Shown: positions 1 to 6,020 of the stretch, piece after piece
Numbering within the stretch: the first letter of the stretch is position 1
Layout of the letters: each line of letters starts with the position of its first letter
Assembly (NCBI GenBank): GCA_002774575.1
Contig: PEXW01000041.1
Span: 1 to 10,946 of the forward strand
Direction: 5' to 3'
Length of the DNA stretch: 10,946 nt
Origin: Candidatus Kerfeldbacteria bacterium CG08_land_8_20_14_0_20_43_14
GTDB taxonomy: Bacteria > Patescibacteriota > Patescibacteriia > PEXW01
The notes under the pieces: model-generated
Told to the model about the DNA's origin: nothing
What the model saw: only the letters and a program-made list of their open reading frames with translations
The model's database searches: none
Program-made: the position numbers and the translations under genes

Positions 1-186
1 CACGCCACCATCCGCTTAGTCAGCGGTGAAGCTTTGATTTGGCCGACTGCCGCCCTGCCCGAGGGCTCGCAAGCAATGTCAGTGGTGGAATGCTCTCTGA
101 CTTTAATGCCGCATGATGAGATTGATCAAAATGAAATTTCTCGCCGTCAGCTGAATGAGATTTTATCCAGTCAGCCAGAGGAATGA
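1..186 (+). CDS. C-terminal end of an unrecognised protein (5' truncated)
   Basis: An open frame enters from the left edge and gives 61 residues ending in PEE before a TGA stop. The tail is acidic and polar (MPHDEIDQNEISRRQLNEI), which suggests a soluble, helical C-terminus; no transmembrane segment or catalytic motif is visible. The stop overlaps the start of the VanW-family gene by 4 bp (ATGA), so the two are very probably co-transcribed and translationally coupled. I do not recognise the family from this fragment. The reading frame is supported by the overlap and by codon use like that of the next gene. Confidence 0.7.
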   Translation, partial: HATIRLVSGEALIWPTAALPEGSQAMSVVECSLTLMPHDEIDQNEISRRQLNEILSSQPEE

Positions 187-2009
187 CCAGGCAGAGAAGA
201 AATTTTTTGCGTAAAAAAAACGGCCGCCTTAACTTAGTCGACCTGGGTTTTCTACTGGGCCTGGCCGCGATTGTTTTAGCCGCGATTTTAGCAATCCCGC
301 AGGTTTACGCCAAAAAAATTATGCCGGGCGTCTGGCTTGGGAATGTGGCAGTCGGCGGCCAGACTGAAACCCGGGCAAAAGATATTCTGAATAGTCGTGT
401 TGATACAATGATTGAGCAAGGTCTGACAGTGGTCGCTGACGGTAAAACTAAAATTATGTCAATACAGCAAGCCTTGACTTCCAGCGACATCACTCCCCCA
501 TTGATAGATATTGATTCCGATGAAAGCATCAAAGCGGCCGTGAATTATGGCCATGCTTTTGGTTTTTTCAGGAATACTTTGCAGTCTTGGCGCGCCATAA
601 TTTTTCGGAAGCATATCACCCCGGTTTATCAGTCTGATGAAATTGTCATTGAAAACGCGCTAAGAGATAAATTTGGCGCCAAAGATATTTTGCCAATAAA
701 CGCCCACTTAACTTTTGAAAATGGCACTTTTTCAGTATCCGCGGAAAAAGCCGGTCAGGGTTTTCAATATCAGGCGGCCATTAAAAGCGCCATCAGTCAG
801 TGGAAAAATATCGAGCCGGCCAAGATTGAATTGACCAAGGGTGAAGAGCCGGCCCGGATAACCCAGTCAGAAGTTTCAAAGTTTATTGAGCGCGCCCAGG
901 AAGTGGTGAATCGAGCGTCTTTCAATTTGGATATTCCGGAAGCCAACCAGGGAGTTTTGGATGCGAAAACCATGGGCCAAGGTCTGGATGTTGATTTCAA
1001 CAAAAAACATGTCTTAGTTTTAGTTTTTACTGAAGCTAAACTGCAAAAGTTGATAACCAAACTGCAAAGTCAGATTAATGTTGAAGCCCAAGACTCCAGG
1101 TTTAAAATTGAAAACGGTCGGGTAGCGGAATTTCAGCAGGGCAAACAAGGCAAGCAATTTGATGTTGCCGCCACTCTGGCGAATTTTAACGAACAGCTAA
1201 TCAATAAAAAGCAAAAAGTTGCAGTGGCTGTTGTCAAAATTCAAAAACCTATTTCCGCTTCTGACAGCGCGCAAAGTTTGGGCATTACCGAATTGATAGC
1301 TACCGGTAAAACCAGTTTTGCCGGCAGTCCGCAAAATCGGCGACACAACATTGCCAACGCGGTCAGATTGTTAAATGGTTTAATTATTAAGCCAGGGGAA
1401 GAATTTTCTTTGGTTTCTGCCTTGGCGCCGATTGAAACTTCTAATGGCTATTTGCCGGAGCTGGTCATCAAAGGCAACCGAACCATTCCAGAAGTCGGCG
1501 GCGGTTTGTGCCAAGTCGGAACGACCATGTTCAGACTGGCTTTAAATTCCGGTTTGCCGATTTTAGAAAGAAGAAATCACAGTTATCGCGTCAGCTATTA
1601 TGAACCGCCAGTAGGCATGGATGCCACTATTTATGATCCCAAACCGGATTTTAGAGTTAAAAATGATTATGCCACTGCCCTGCTTTTGCAAACTCGGGTT
1701 GAAGGCAATAATTTAATTTTTGATTTTTATGGCACCAAAGACGGCCGGGAAGTGGTTTTGACCAAGCCCAAATTATTTAATATCACCAAACCGTCGGCAG
1801 CCAAGTATATAAAAACCACAGACTTGCCCGTAGGCCAAAAAAAGCGCCTGGAACATGCGCATAACGGTGGCGAAGCAACTTTTACCTATTCAGTTATTAA
1901 AGACGGCAAAACCGATTCGCAAACCTTTAACAGTAAATATCGCGCCTGGCAGGAAGTCTGGCTGGTCGGCGCCACGGCCGAAGAAGTGGCAGCGGATCAA
2001 GCGGCGTAA
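183..2009 (+). CDS. VanW-family membrane-anchored envelope protein with G5-like C-terminus
   Basis: This is a 608-residue protein with one N-terminal membrane segment (about residues 19-43) after a very basic N-terminus (RQRRNFLRKK), so most of it should be extracytoplasmic. Two related segments at about 146-195 and 299-340 (FENGTF.. and IENGRV..) resemble the putative peptidoglycan-binding repeat often found in front of VanW domains. The VanW domain lies at about 370-520 with the hallmark GGGLCQVGTTMF at 439-450. Residues about 525-597 look like a G5-type beta domain. VanW is named after vancomycin clusters, but most members sit outside them and have no proven reaction; a role in peptidoglycan binding or remodelling is inferred. 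The ATG overlaps the upstream stop (ATGA). A TTG at 207 with a purine-rich stretch before it is a less likely start. No terminator is visible downstream. Confidence 0.9.
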   Translation: MTRQRRNFLRKKNGRLNLVDLGFLLGLAAIVLAAILAIPQVYAKKIMPGVWLGNVAVGGQTETRAKDILNSRVDTMIEQGLTVVADGKTKIMSIQQALTSSDITPPLIDIDSDESIKAAVNYGHAFGFFRNTLQSWRAIIFRKHITPVYQSDEIVIENALRDKFGAKDILPINAHLTFENGTFSVSAEKAGQGFQYQAAIKSAISQWKNIEPAKIELTKGEEPARITQSEVSKFIERAQEVVNRASFNLDIPEANQGVLDAKTMGQGLDVDFNKKHVLVLVFTEAKLQKLITKLQSQINVEAQDSRFKIENGRVAEFQQGKQGKQFDVAATLANFNEQLINKKQKVAVAVVKIQKPISASDSAQSLGITELIATGKTSFAGSPQNRRHNIANAVRLLNGLIIKPGEEFSLVSALAPIETSNGYLPELVIKGNRTIPEVGGGLCQVGTTMFRLALNSGLPILERRNHSYRVSYYEPPVGMDATIYDPKPDFRVKNDYATALLLQTRVEGNNLIFDFYGTKDGREVVLTKPKLFNITKPSAAKYIKTTDLPVGQKKRLEHAHNGGEATFTYSVIKDGKTDSQTFNSKYRAWQEVWLVGATAEEVAADQAA

Positions 2010-2012
2010 ATT

Positions 2013-2064
2013 AGTTTTAGTTTTGGTTGTAGCAAGCGGTATCGGTGTGGTGATACGGCCGAAA
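2013..2064 (+). repeat. Copy A of a degenerate intergenic repeat after the VanW gene
   Basis: This stretch starts just after the VanW stop and resembles 7063-7120, just after the ruvB stop. Over the first 40 positions (2013-2052 against 7063-7102) an ungapped hand alignment gives 29 identities. Both copies then run into a CGGCC-GAAA-like end. Both can be read as a short hydrophobic peptide (VLVL..GIGV), but neither has a start codon or a preserved length. It may be a decayed copy of a small repeat or gene tail. Confidence 0.4.
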
Positions 2065-2110
2065 TAGAGTAAGAAGATAAGAGAAAAACCAGAAAATAAA
2101 AAAACCCGCG

Positions 2111-2119
2111 TGTTATACT
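2111..2119 (+). promoter_or_regulatory. Extended -10 promoter (TGT-TATACT) for the kinase-like gene
   Basis: TATACT at 2114-2119 is preceded by TG at 2111-2112, giving an extended -10 box. Only 6 nt separate it from the ATG at 2126, so transcription would begin at or next to the start codon and the mRNA would be leaderless. No -35 match is seen 17 nt upstream, and no Shine-Dalgarno site precedes the ATG. Confidence 0.6.
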
Positions 2120-2125
2120 GAAAGC

Positions 2126-3103
2126 ATGAAAGACGAGAAGAAATTCCAGAAACGAATATCATATTTGGGCGATTTGGTTAAACCGTTAGGTATAATTTGC
2201 GCAGACTACAGACTTGGCGATTATCAGCACCATGAGATAGTTTTGGTTGGGTATGAAGATTTTAATGTCATACTTCATACAGCCAAAGGAAAGTTTTTTG
2301 TGAAGTTTTTTAGTGATTTTAGGAGCGATGAAGATTGTAAACGGTATGTTACAATTATTCGCAAGACAATTGAGGCTGGCGTCAGAGAGCCGGGACTTTT
2401 TGAATCCAACCAAGGCCATATTCATCGTTTCACCATAGACGGAGCTGGGTTGCGCCTGATCGTTATGGAATTTATTCAAGGCAAAACCTTTTATGAACTT
2501 GGCAGGTCTTTAACTGAAAGCGAAGCGTGTGAGACCGTAAGGCAAGCGTCCATCATTAATACAGTGAATCACCAACCAAAGTTCATTTATGACAGCTGGG
2601 CTATTCCGAGTTTTCTGAAGGAATATCATTTAGTTGAGACAATGATGTCGCAAAACGATCTCACGCTTGTGAGGCCGCTAGTGAAAGAATTTGAACAGGT
2701 GCACTTAGACACTTTGCCACACGCTTTGGTGCATGGCGATATTATTAAAACAAACGTAATGCTTTCCCATAAAGCTGATATATATATTCTTGATTTTGCA
2801 GTTGCTAATTATTACCCACGCATTCAGGAGCTTGCGGTTATACTTTGTAATATGTTGTTTAATGAAAAAAAGCCAGAAACATTCAAGGGATTTTACGATG
2901 TTGCACTTGACGAGTACCAAAAAATACATCTGCTTACAGAAGAAGAGCTTGCGCTTTTGCCGCTATTTATTAAAGTCCAGCACGCTATGCATGTTGTGGG
3001 CGCAATCAGAGAGGAAAAAATAAGGAAAAATTTGCCGTCCACGGAGGATGATTACTGGCTGAAACTTGGAAGATTGGGACTCGAATACATGCTTCACTTT
3101 TGA
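2126..3103 (+). CDS. APH/choline-kinase-fold phosphotransferase, substrate unknown
   Basis: This 325-residue soluble protein has the layout of the aminoglycoside phosphotransferase/choline kinase/homoserine kinase II superfamily. A beta-rich N-lobe carries a candidate ATP-binding lysine in FFVKFF (K60). A hinge-like MEFIQG lies at 114-119. The catalytic loop is HGDIIKTN at 203-210 (D205, N210) and the metal-binding LDF is at 221-224 (D223). These are the superfamily's key residues, so the kinase is probably active. Nothing identifies the substrate, and it should not be called a resistance gene: the flanks are not a resistance locus and the specificity regions are unrecognised. It stands alone, with its own extended -10 box 6 nt before the ATG. 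Its codons are more A/T-rich than those of the VanW, pepA and ruvB genes, which hints at a different origin. The fold call is fairly sure; the function is not. Confidence 0.72.
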   Translation: MKDEKKFQKRISYLGDLVKPLGIICADYRLGDYQHHEIVLVGYEDFNVILHTAKGKFFVKFFSDFRSDEDCKRYVTIIRKTIEAGVREPGLFESNQGHIHRFTIDGAGLRLIVMEFIQGKTFYELGRSLTESEACETVRQASIINTVNHQPKFIYDSWAIPSFLKEYHLVETMMSQNDLTLVRPLVKEFEQVHLDTLPHALVHGDIIKTNVMLSHKADIYILDFAVANYYPRIQELAVILCNMLFNEKKPETFKGFYDVALDEYQKIHLLTEEELALLPLFIKVQHAMHVVGAIREEKIRKNLPSTEDDYWLKLGRLGLEYMLHF

Positions 3104-3150
3104 TTTTTTGTAAGTGGGAAGAAAATTTTTCGACAGTTTTATTAGTAGTT

Positions 3151-3200
3151 ACCTCCCCTTGCATCCCCTCCTTGATTAAGGAGGGGACAGGAGGGGTGGT
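3151..3200. repeat. 50-bp palindromic intergenic element
   Basis: The inner arms CCCCTCCTT (3165-3173) and AAGGAGGGG (3178-3186) pair perfectly around a 4-nt loop. The outer arms ACCTCCCCT (3151-3159) and AGGGGTGGT (3192-3200) pair with one mismatch. The internal loops are symmetrical, 5 nt on each side. It lies between convergent genes and has no T-tract, so it looks more like a dispersed small palindromic repeat than a terminator. Confidence 0.6.
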
Positions 3201-3256
3201 AATCCAATTTTATTATCAAACAAATGTTTGCTTGGCATGATAAACGAAAAAGAAAA

Positions 3257-3290
3257 AGCCCGACACATCCTGTGTTCGGGCTCATATTTT
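3257..3290 (-). terminator. Intrinsic terminator, probably bidirectional
   Basis: AGCCCGACACA (3257-3267) and TGTGTTCGGGCT (3271-3282) form a stem of about 11 bp with one bulged base and a 3-nt loop. On the minus strand the stem is followed by TTTTTCTTTTTC, a good U-tract about 70 nt beyond the stop of the gene at 3353-4009. On the plus strand it is followed by CATATTTTT, so it may also stop read-through from the kinase-like gene. Confidence 0.8.
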
Positions 3291-3352
3291 TGGTGAGAAC
3301 ATTTTTGAATTGCCCTTTTTGGTGTGGGCTGTAGGATTTTTGGTTGGTGAAC

Positions 3353-4009
3353 TTATGAGAGCAAAACGCCAAGTTTTTTTCCAAGCCAGACCCACCAGCG
3401 ACTATTGTGTTCATTCACAATTTTTTGGACTTGGCTCTCATTGAGTTCGCAGACCAGAGTGCGACCCTCAAAGAGATTAATAGAAAGATAGGCTCCGGGT
3501 TTAAAATTGGTATTACTTGATGCCAGTTCTCCTTGGATCAAAAGGGCGCGACCGAGTCTTTCGGTCATAATACCACCCTCTGCATCAAGGACCTTTTTCA
3601 TGTATACCACTGTTGAGTCGCCCATCTGTTCACAGATGGTTGTGATGCGGTAGCATCCTGTCGGTAAGCTGGTTAGTGCGCTGCTGCTATCAGCGACAAT
3701 GCCGTTTTTTGAAGCGCCAGCAACAACCATTGCGGCCAAAAAGAAGCAGGTTGCAGCAATAGTTCCGGCTTTTAGGACCCAATTTCGGCCAGCATAAATT
3801 CCGTGTAATATACGGCCCAGGCCAAACCATTTGGCCTTTACTTCGGCCGCATCATACTGCTTGGTCCATTTTACATAAAGCCATCTTAGGCCTCCGGACA
3901 TGGCGACAAGCAATAAGAAGAATACTCCCCAGCCGATATCGCCTATGAAGGCTTTTTTAAAGCCAACAACTGCGCCGACTATTGCACCCATAAGGGATTC
4001 AAGCGGCAT
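3353..4009 (-). CDS. Unrecognised membrane protein, 218 aa
   Basis: I do not recognise the family. The start is ATG at 4009-4007: AAAGGAGG (4022-4015) lies 5 nt upstream at ideal spacing. The frame stays open to a GTG at 4015, but that codon's first G is part of the Shine-Dalgarno site. Visible segments are a glycine-rich hydrophobic stretch at about 6-19, a clear membrane helix at about 26-46 and another at about 79-99. A C-terminal domain of about 115 residues follows, with four cysteines or so (two in GCYRITTIC, one in LVCEL) and an ending in HNSRWWVWLGKKLG. The likely topology is two membrane helices with the C-terminal domain on one face. A minus-strand promoter at 4297-4325 would give it a structured leader of roughly 280 nt, and a strong terminator follows. 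It is the only gene here with a strong Shine-Dalgarno site at standard spacing. Confidence 0.8.
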   Translation of the reverse strand: MPLESLMGAIVGAVVGFKKAFIGDIGWGVFFLLLVAMSGGLRWLYVKWTKQYDAAEVKAKWFGLGRILHGIYAGRNWVLKAGTIAATCFFLAAMVVAGASKNGIVADSSSALTSLPTGCYRITTICEQMGDSTVVYMKKVLDAEGGIMTERLGRALLIQGELASSNTNFKPGAYLSINLFEGRTLVCELNESQVQKIVNEHNSRWWVWLGKKLGVLLS

Positions 4010-4011
4010 AA

Positions 4012-4027
4012 ACACCTCCTTTGGTGT
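4012..4027 (-). promoter_or_regulatory. Shine-Dalgarno site inside a small hairpin
   Basis: On the minus strand ACACC (4027-4023) can pair with GGTGT (4016-4012) around the loop AAAGGA. The ribosome-binding site AAAGGAGG (4022-4015) is therefore partly in the loop and partly in the stem, 5 nt before the ATG at 4009. The stem is only 5 bp, so it may only tune initiation. The site decides the start codon of the membrane-protein gene. Confidence 0.5.
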
Positions 4028-4117
4028 GGGTTTTAAGTGAATCTTATTGATTCCTTTTTTAATGTCCGGTTTTGTTCACCAAAAAATCGGCCATTCAACT
4101 AAAGGCCTAAACATTGT

Positions 4118-4228
4118 CGCTTAACAATCTGCAGCCAAGAAGATTGCACCGAGGAGAAACCAAGAGATGAACTCCGTGTTGACCTTGGTGCAACCCCCAT
4201 GCTTGTCGTGGCTGCAGGTGGTTAAGCG
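4118..4228. other. Long two-part hairpin: structured RNA element or attC-like recombination site
   Basis: The outer stem pairs 4118-4137 with 4209-4228: 20 positions with one mismatch (4126/4220) and one G.U pair. An asymmetric internal loop follows (4138-4143 and 4194-4208). The inner stem pairs 4144-4154 with 4183-4193: 11 positions including one G.U. About 31 paired positions in 111 nt are far beyond chance. Both wobbles are G.U when read on the plus strand but C/A mismatches on the minus strand, which favours a plus-strand RNA; yet the clear promoter nearby (4297-4325) transcribes the minus strand. ACCAAG at 4159-4164 can also pair with CTTGGT at 4184-4189, competing with the inner stem, so two exclusive folds are possible. 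The outer stem ends in GCTTAAC/GTTAAGC, which also fits integron attC core sites. The nature of the element is undecided. Confidence 0.6.
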
Positions 4229-4296
4229 CAAAGCAAAACCTTTAAATGATTAGCCGGTTTTCAAGGGTTCTAACCCCCTATTTTTTAGAACACTGA

Positions 4297-4325
4297 AGCT
4301 TAGCACTGATTCAAAATCCTGTCAA
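4297..4325 (-). promoter_or_regulatory. Sigma-70-type promoter for the membrane-protein gene
   Basis: On the minus strand there is a perfect TTGACA (-35, 4325-4320), a 17-nt spacer, and TAAGCT (-10, 4302-4297) preceded by TG at the extended -10 position (4305-4304). Transcription should start near 4290 and run through the hairpin element into the gene that starts at 4009. The -10 hexamer is weak on its own, but the -35, the spacing and the TG make the assignment good. Confidence 0.6.
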
Positions 4326-4436
4326 CCCCTAGGGCTTTAACAAAAAGTGCCTCGTTGTTCATAAGCAGCCAGTGTTTTCAGGACCAGCTCCTTATACCAC
4401 AAAGCAATAAGAAAAAGCTGAAAAGCCCGCAAAGCC

Positions 4437-4464
4437 TTGTTTTTCTGGAGAATAATGTTAGTAT
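4437..4464 (+). promoter_or_regulatory. Possible promoter for pepA
   Basis: TTGTTT (4437-4442), a 16-nt spacer, and TAGTAT (4459-4464) preceded by TG (4456-4457) form a plausible extended -10 promoter. It would give pepA a leader of about 43 nt with no Shine-Dalgarno site. A weaker TTTAAT at 4500-4505, 8 nt before the ATG, is an alternative that would make the message nearly leaderless, like its neighbours. Confidence 0.35.
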
Positions 4465-4513
4465 TTAAGCCACCAATTTTAATACAAGCAGGGTTTAAAT
4501 TTAATTCATTCTT

Positions 4514-6013
4514 ATGCAAATTTCAGTTCAACCTTATACCAATAAGCCAAAAATCAAAGCTATTATTTTGGCAATTTTTCAAGGCCAGGATATCCACCCC
4601 CATGCTTTTTACAAAGGTCTGCCTTCGGCGATTCAGAAAACCGTTTTTGCCTATGTGAAGGCCAAAGAATTTCAGGGCAAAATTGACGAAGTAAAAGTTC
4701 TGCCTTTTGGCAGCAAAGGCCAGGTTTTAGTTTTGGTCGGCAAAGGCGAAGAAAAAGATTGGTCATTAAGATCAATCAGATTATTAATCAGGCAGATCGT
4801 GGTCATGGGCAAACAGCACCGGATAAAAGAAATAGCTTTGACTTTGGAAGATTTTTGGCTGAAAGATTTTCAGGCAGATAATTTGGCGGAAATAATTGCC
4901 GAGCAAATATACTTGGCCGCTTATGAATACACGGTTTATAAATCCACTCCTCCGGGCGGCTGGCCAAAAATAAATAAAGTTTTGATTTTAAGCAAAAAGC
5001 ATACCGCCGCGGAAATTAAAAGAGGATTGAAAAATGGAATTATTATCGGCGAAGCAGTAAATCATGCTCGGGATTTAGCCAATACTTCTGGTGGAGATAT
5101 GACGCCGACCAGTCTGGCCGAAGCCGCGGTTAAATTAGCCAAAGAGCATGGCTTTAAATGCATGGTTTTGCATCATCAAGAAATGCAGAAATTGAAAATG
5201 GGTGGGATCTTAGGCGTAGCCCGGGGTTCGGATTTGCCGCCGACCTTTAGTATTTTGGAATATACCGCGTTGGGCCATGAAGAAGACAAACCCTTGGTGT
5301 TTATCGGCAAGGGCATTACTTTTGATAGTGGCGGTTTGAATGTTAAGCCGGAAACCAGCATGTTCGACATGCACATGGACATGTCTGGCGCGGCCGCGGT
5401 TATCGGAGCTGTATCAGCTATTGCCCAAATGAAATTGCCAGTCAGAATAGTCGGTTTAATCCCGGCCGCGGAAAATATGTCAGCCGGATCTGCTTACCGG
5501 CCAGGCGATCAATTGCGAACCATGTCCGGCAAAACCATTGAAGTTAAAAATACGGACGCCGAAGGCCGGATAATTTTGGCTGACGCTTTAACTTATGCCG
5601 AAAAATTTAAAGCTCAAGCCGTGATTGATGTGGCGACTTTGACCGGCGCGGCCATGGCGGCCCTGGGCCAGAGAGCCGCGGCAATTTTGTCGCCGGATGA
5701 AAATTTTTCAAAAAAAATTCAGGAACTGGCTGAAAGCTCCGGTGATTTTGCCTGGCCTCTGCCGTTATGGCCAGAATATGAGTCGGAAATAAAAGGTGTT
5801 TTTGGTGATGTGGCGAATATTTCCAACAGCCGATACGGCGGGGCGATTACTGGCGCGGCTTTTTTATGGCAGTTTGCAAAAAAGTTAAAAAACTGGGCGC
5901 ACATTGATATCGCGCCGACCATGACCAGCATTGAAGGCCAGTATTTGGCCAAGGGCGCGACTGGCGCCGGCACCAGATTGTTAGTAGCCATTGCCAGGAG
6001 GATAAAGCTATAA
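4514..6013 (+). CDS. pepA: Leucyl aminopeptidase, M17 family
   Basis: This 499-residue cytosolic enzyme removes N-terminal amino acids from peptides using two metal ions, usually as a hexamer. Residues 1 to about 150 are the variable macro-domain-like N-terminal part; about 155-499 are the catalytic domain. All expected metal and catalytic residues are visible: K266 and D271 in GKGITFDSGG, K278 in NVKPE, D289 in MHMDMSG, and D348, E350 and R352 in NTDAEGR. DVATLTGAA (372-380) and the ending GATGAGTRLL (481-490) are typical of the family, and the length is normal. No Shine-Dalgarno site precedes the ATG. ruvB begins 7 nt after its stop, so the two may share a transcript. In a host expected to have few biosynthetic routes, a peptide-salvage role is reasonable, but that is inference. 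Confidence 0.96.
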   Translation: MQISVQPYTNKPKIKAIILAIFQGQDIHPHAFYKGLPSAIQKTVFAYVKAKEFQGKIDEVKVLPFGSKGQVLVLVGKGEEKDWSLRSIRLLIRQIVVMGKQHRIKEIALTLEDFWLKDFQADNLAEIIAEQIYLAAYEYTVYKSTPPGGWPKINKVLILSKKHTAAEIKRGLKNGIIIGEAVNHARDLANTSGGDMTPTSLAEAAVKLAKEHGFKCMVLHHQEMQKLKMGGILGVARGSDLPPTFSILEYTALGHEEDKPLVFIGKGITFDSGGLNVKPETSMFDMHMDMSGAAAVIGAVSAIAQMKLPVRIVGLIPAAENMSAGSAYRPGDQLRTMSGKTIEVKNTDAEGRIILADALTYAEKFKAQAVIDVATLTGAAMAALGQRAAAILSPDENFSKKIQELAESSGDFAWPLPLWPEYESEIKGVFGDVANISNSRYGGAITGAAFLWQFAKKLKNWAHIDIAPTMTSIEGQYLAKGATGAGTRLLVAIARRIKL

Positions 6014-6014
6014 T
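6009..6014 (+). promoter_or_regulatory. -10 box overlapping the pepA stop, 6 nt before ruvB
   Basis: A perfect TATAAT is formed by the last pepA codon, its TAA stop and the next T, and ends 6 nt before the ruvB ATG, the same spacing as at 2126 and 8787. No -35 match lies 16-18 nt upstream, so it could be accidental. An AGGAGG at 5997-6002 lies about 18 nt before the ATG, too far to serve as a normal ribosome-binding site. Confidence 0.4.
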
Positions 6015-6020
6015 TGTTAC

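Larger units (their letters stand above)
4010..4513. other. Gene-free interval of about 500 bp between divergent genes
   Basis: No convincing protein gene lies here. From left to right it holds: the Shine-Dalgarno hairpin; a short imperfect repeat GAATC/GATTC (about 4039-4053) beside a T-run; a weak GGCC/GGCC hairpin (about 4089-4106) next to a run of T on the minus strand, which could be an attenuator; the long hairpin element 4118-4228; a 7-bp inverted repeat GTTCTAA/TTAGAAC (4267-4273 and 4285-4291); a minus-strand promoter (4297-4325); and a possible plus-strand promoter for pepA (4437-4464). No motif of a known riboswitch, tmRNA, RNase P or SRP RNA was recognised. Confidence 0.7.

Noticed and set aside
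183..2009. Vancomycin-resistance gene
   Set aside because: VanW-domain proteins are widespread outside resistance clusters; no vanA/B, vanH, vanX or vanRS is nearby.
1855..2067. Plus-strand 70-codon frame overlapping the end of the VanW gene
   Set aside because: Most of it is an alternative frame of VanW; only the last part is outside and belongs to the degenerate repeat.
2126..3103. Aminoglycoside-resistance phosphotransferase
   Set aside because: Only the shared kinase fold and catalytic motif are visible; many superfamily members act on choline, homoserine, sugars or other metabolites.
3142..3414. Minus-strand 90-codon open frame over the palindrome and terminator
   Set aside because: It runs through an intrinsic terminator and a palindromic repeat and overlaps the end of the real gene at 3353-4009.
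4010..4015. GTG at 4015 as the start of the membrane-protein gene
   Set aside because: Its first base is part of the AGGAGG site itself; the ATG at 4009 has ideal spacing.
4121..4231. Minus-strand 36-aa frame starting at TTG, with AAAGG 7 nt upstream, a C-x2-H..H-x2-C-like start and a hydrophobic tail
   Set aside because: It looks attractive as a small zinc-binding membrane peptide, but it coincides almost exactly with the long hairpin, whose pairing better explains the sequence; the start is non-ATG and the hydrophobic run follows from pyrimidine-rich sequence.
4264..4279. tRNA T-arm-like GGGTTCTAACCC
   Set aside because: The loop lacks the TTCRA pattern and no acceptor, D or anticodon arms can be found around it.
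4337..4519. Minus-strand 60-codon open frame in the gene-free interval
   Set aside because: No ribosome-binding site, no recognisable domain, overlaps the pepA start region, and ends just before a promoter of the same strand; most likely chance.
5991..6014. TTGCCA as the -35 for the ruvB TATAAT box
   Set aside because: The spacer would be 12 nt, too short for a sigma-70-type promoter.
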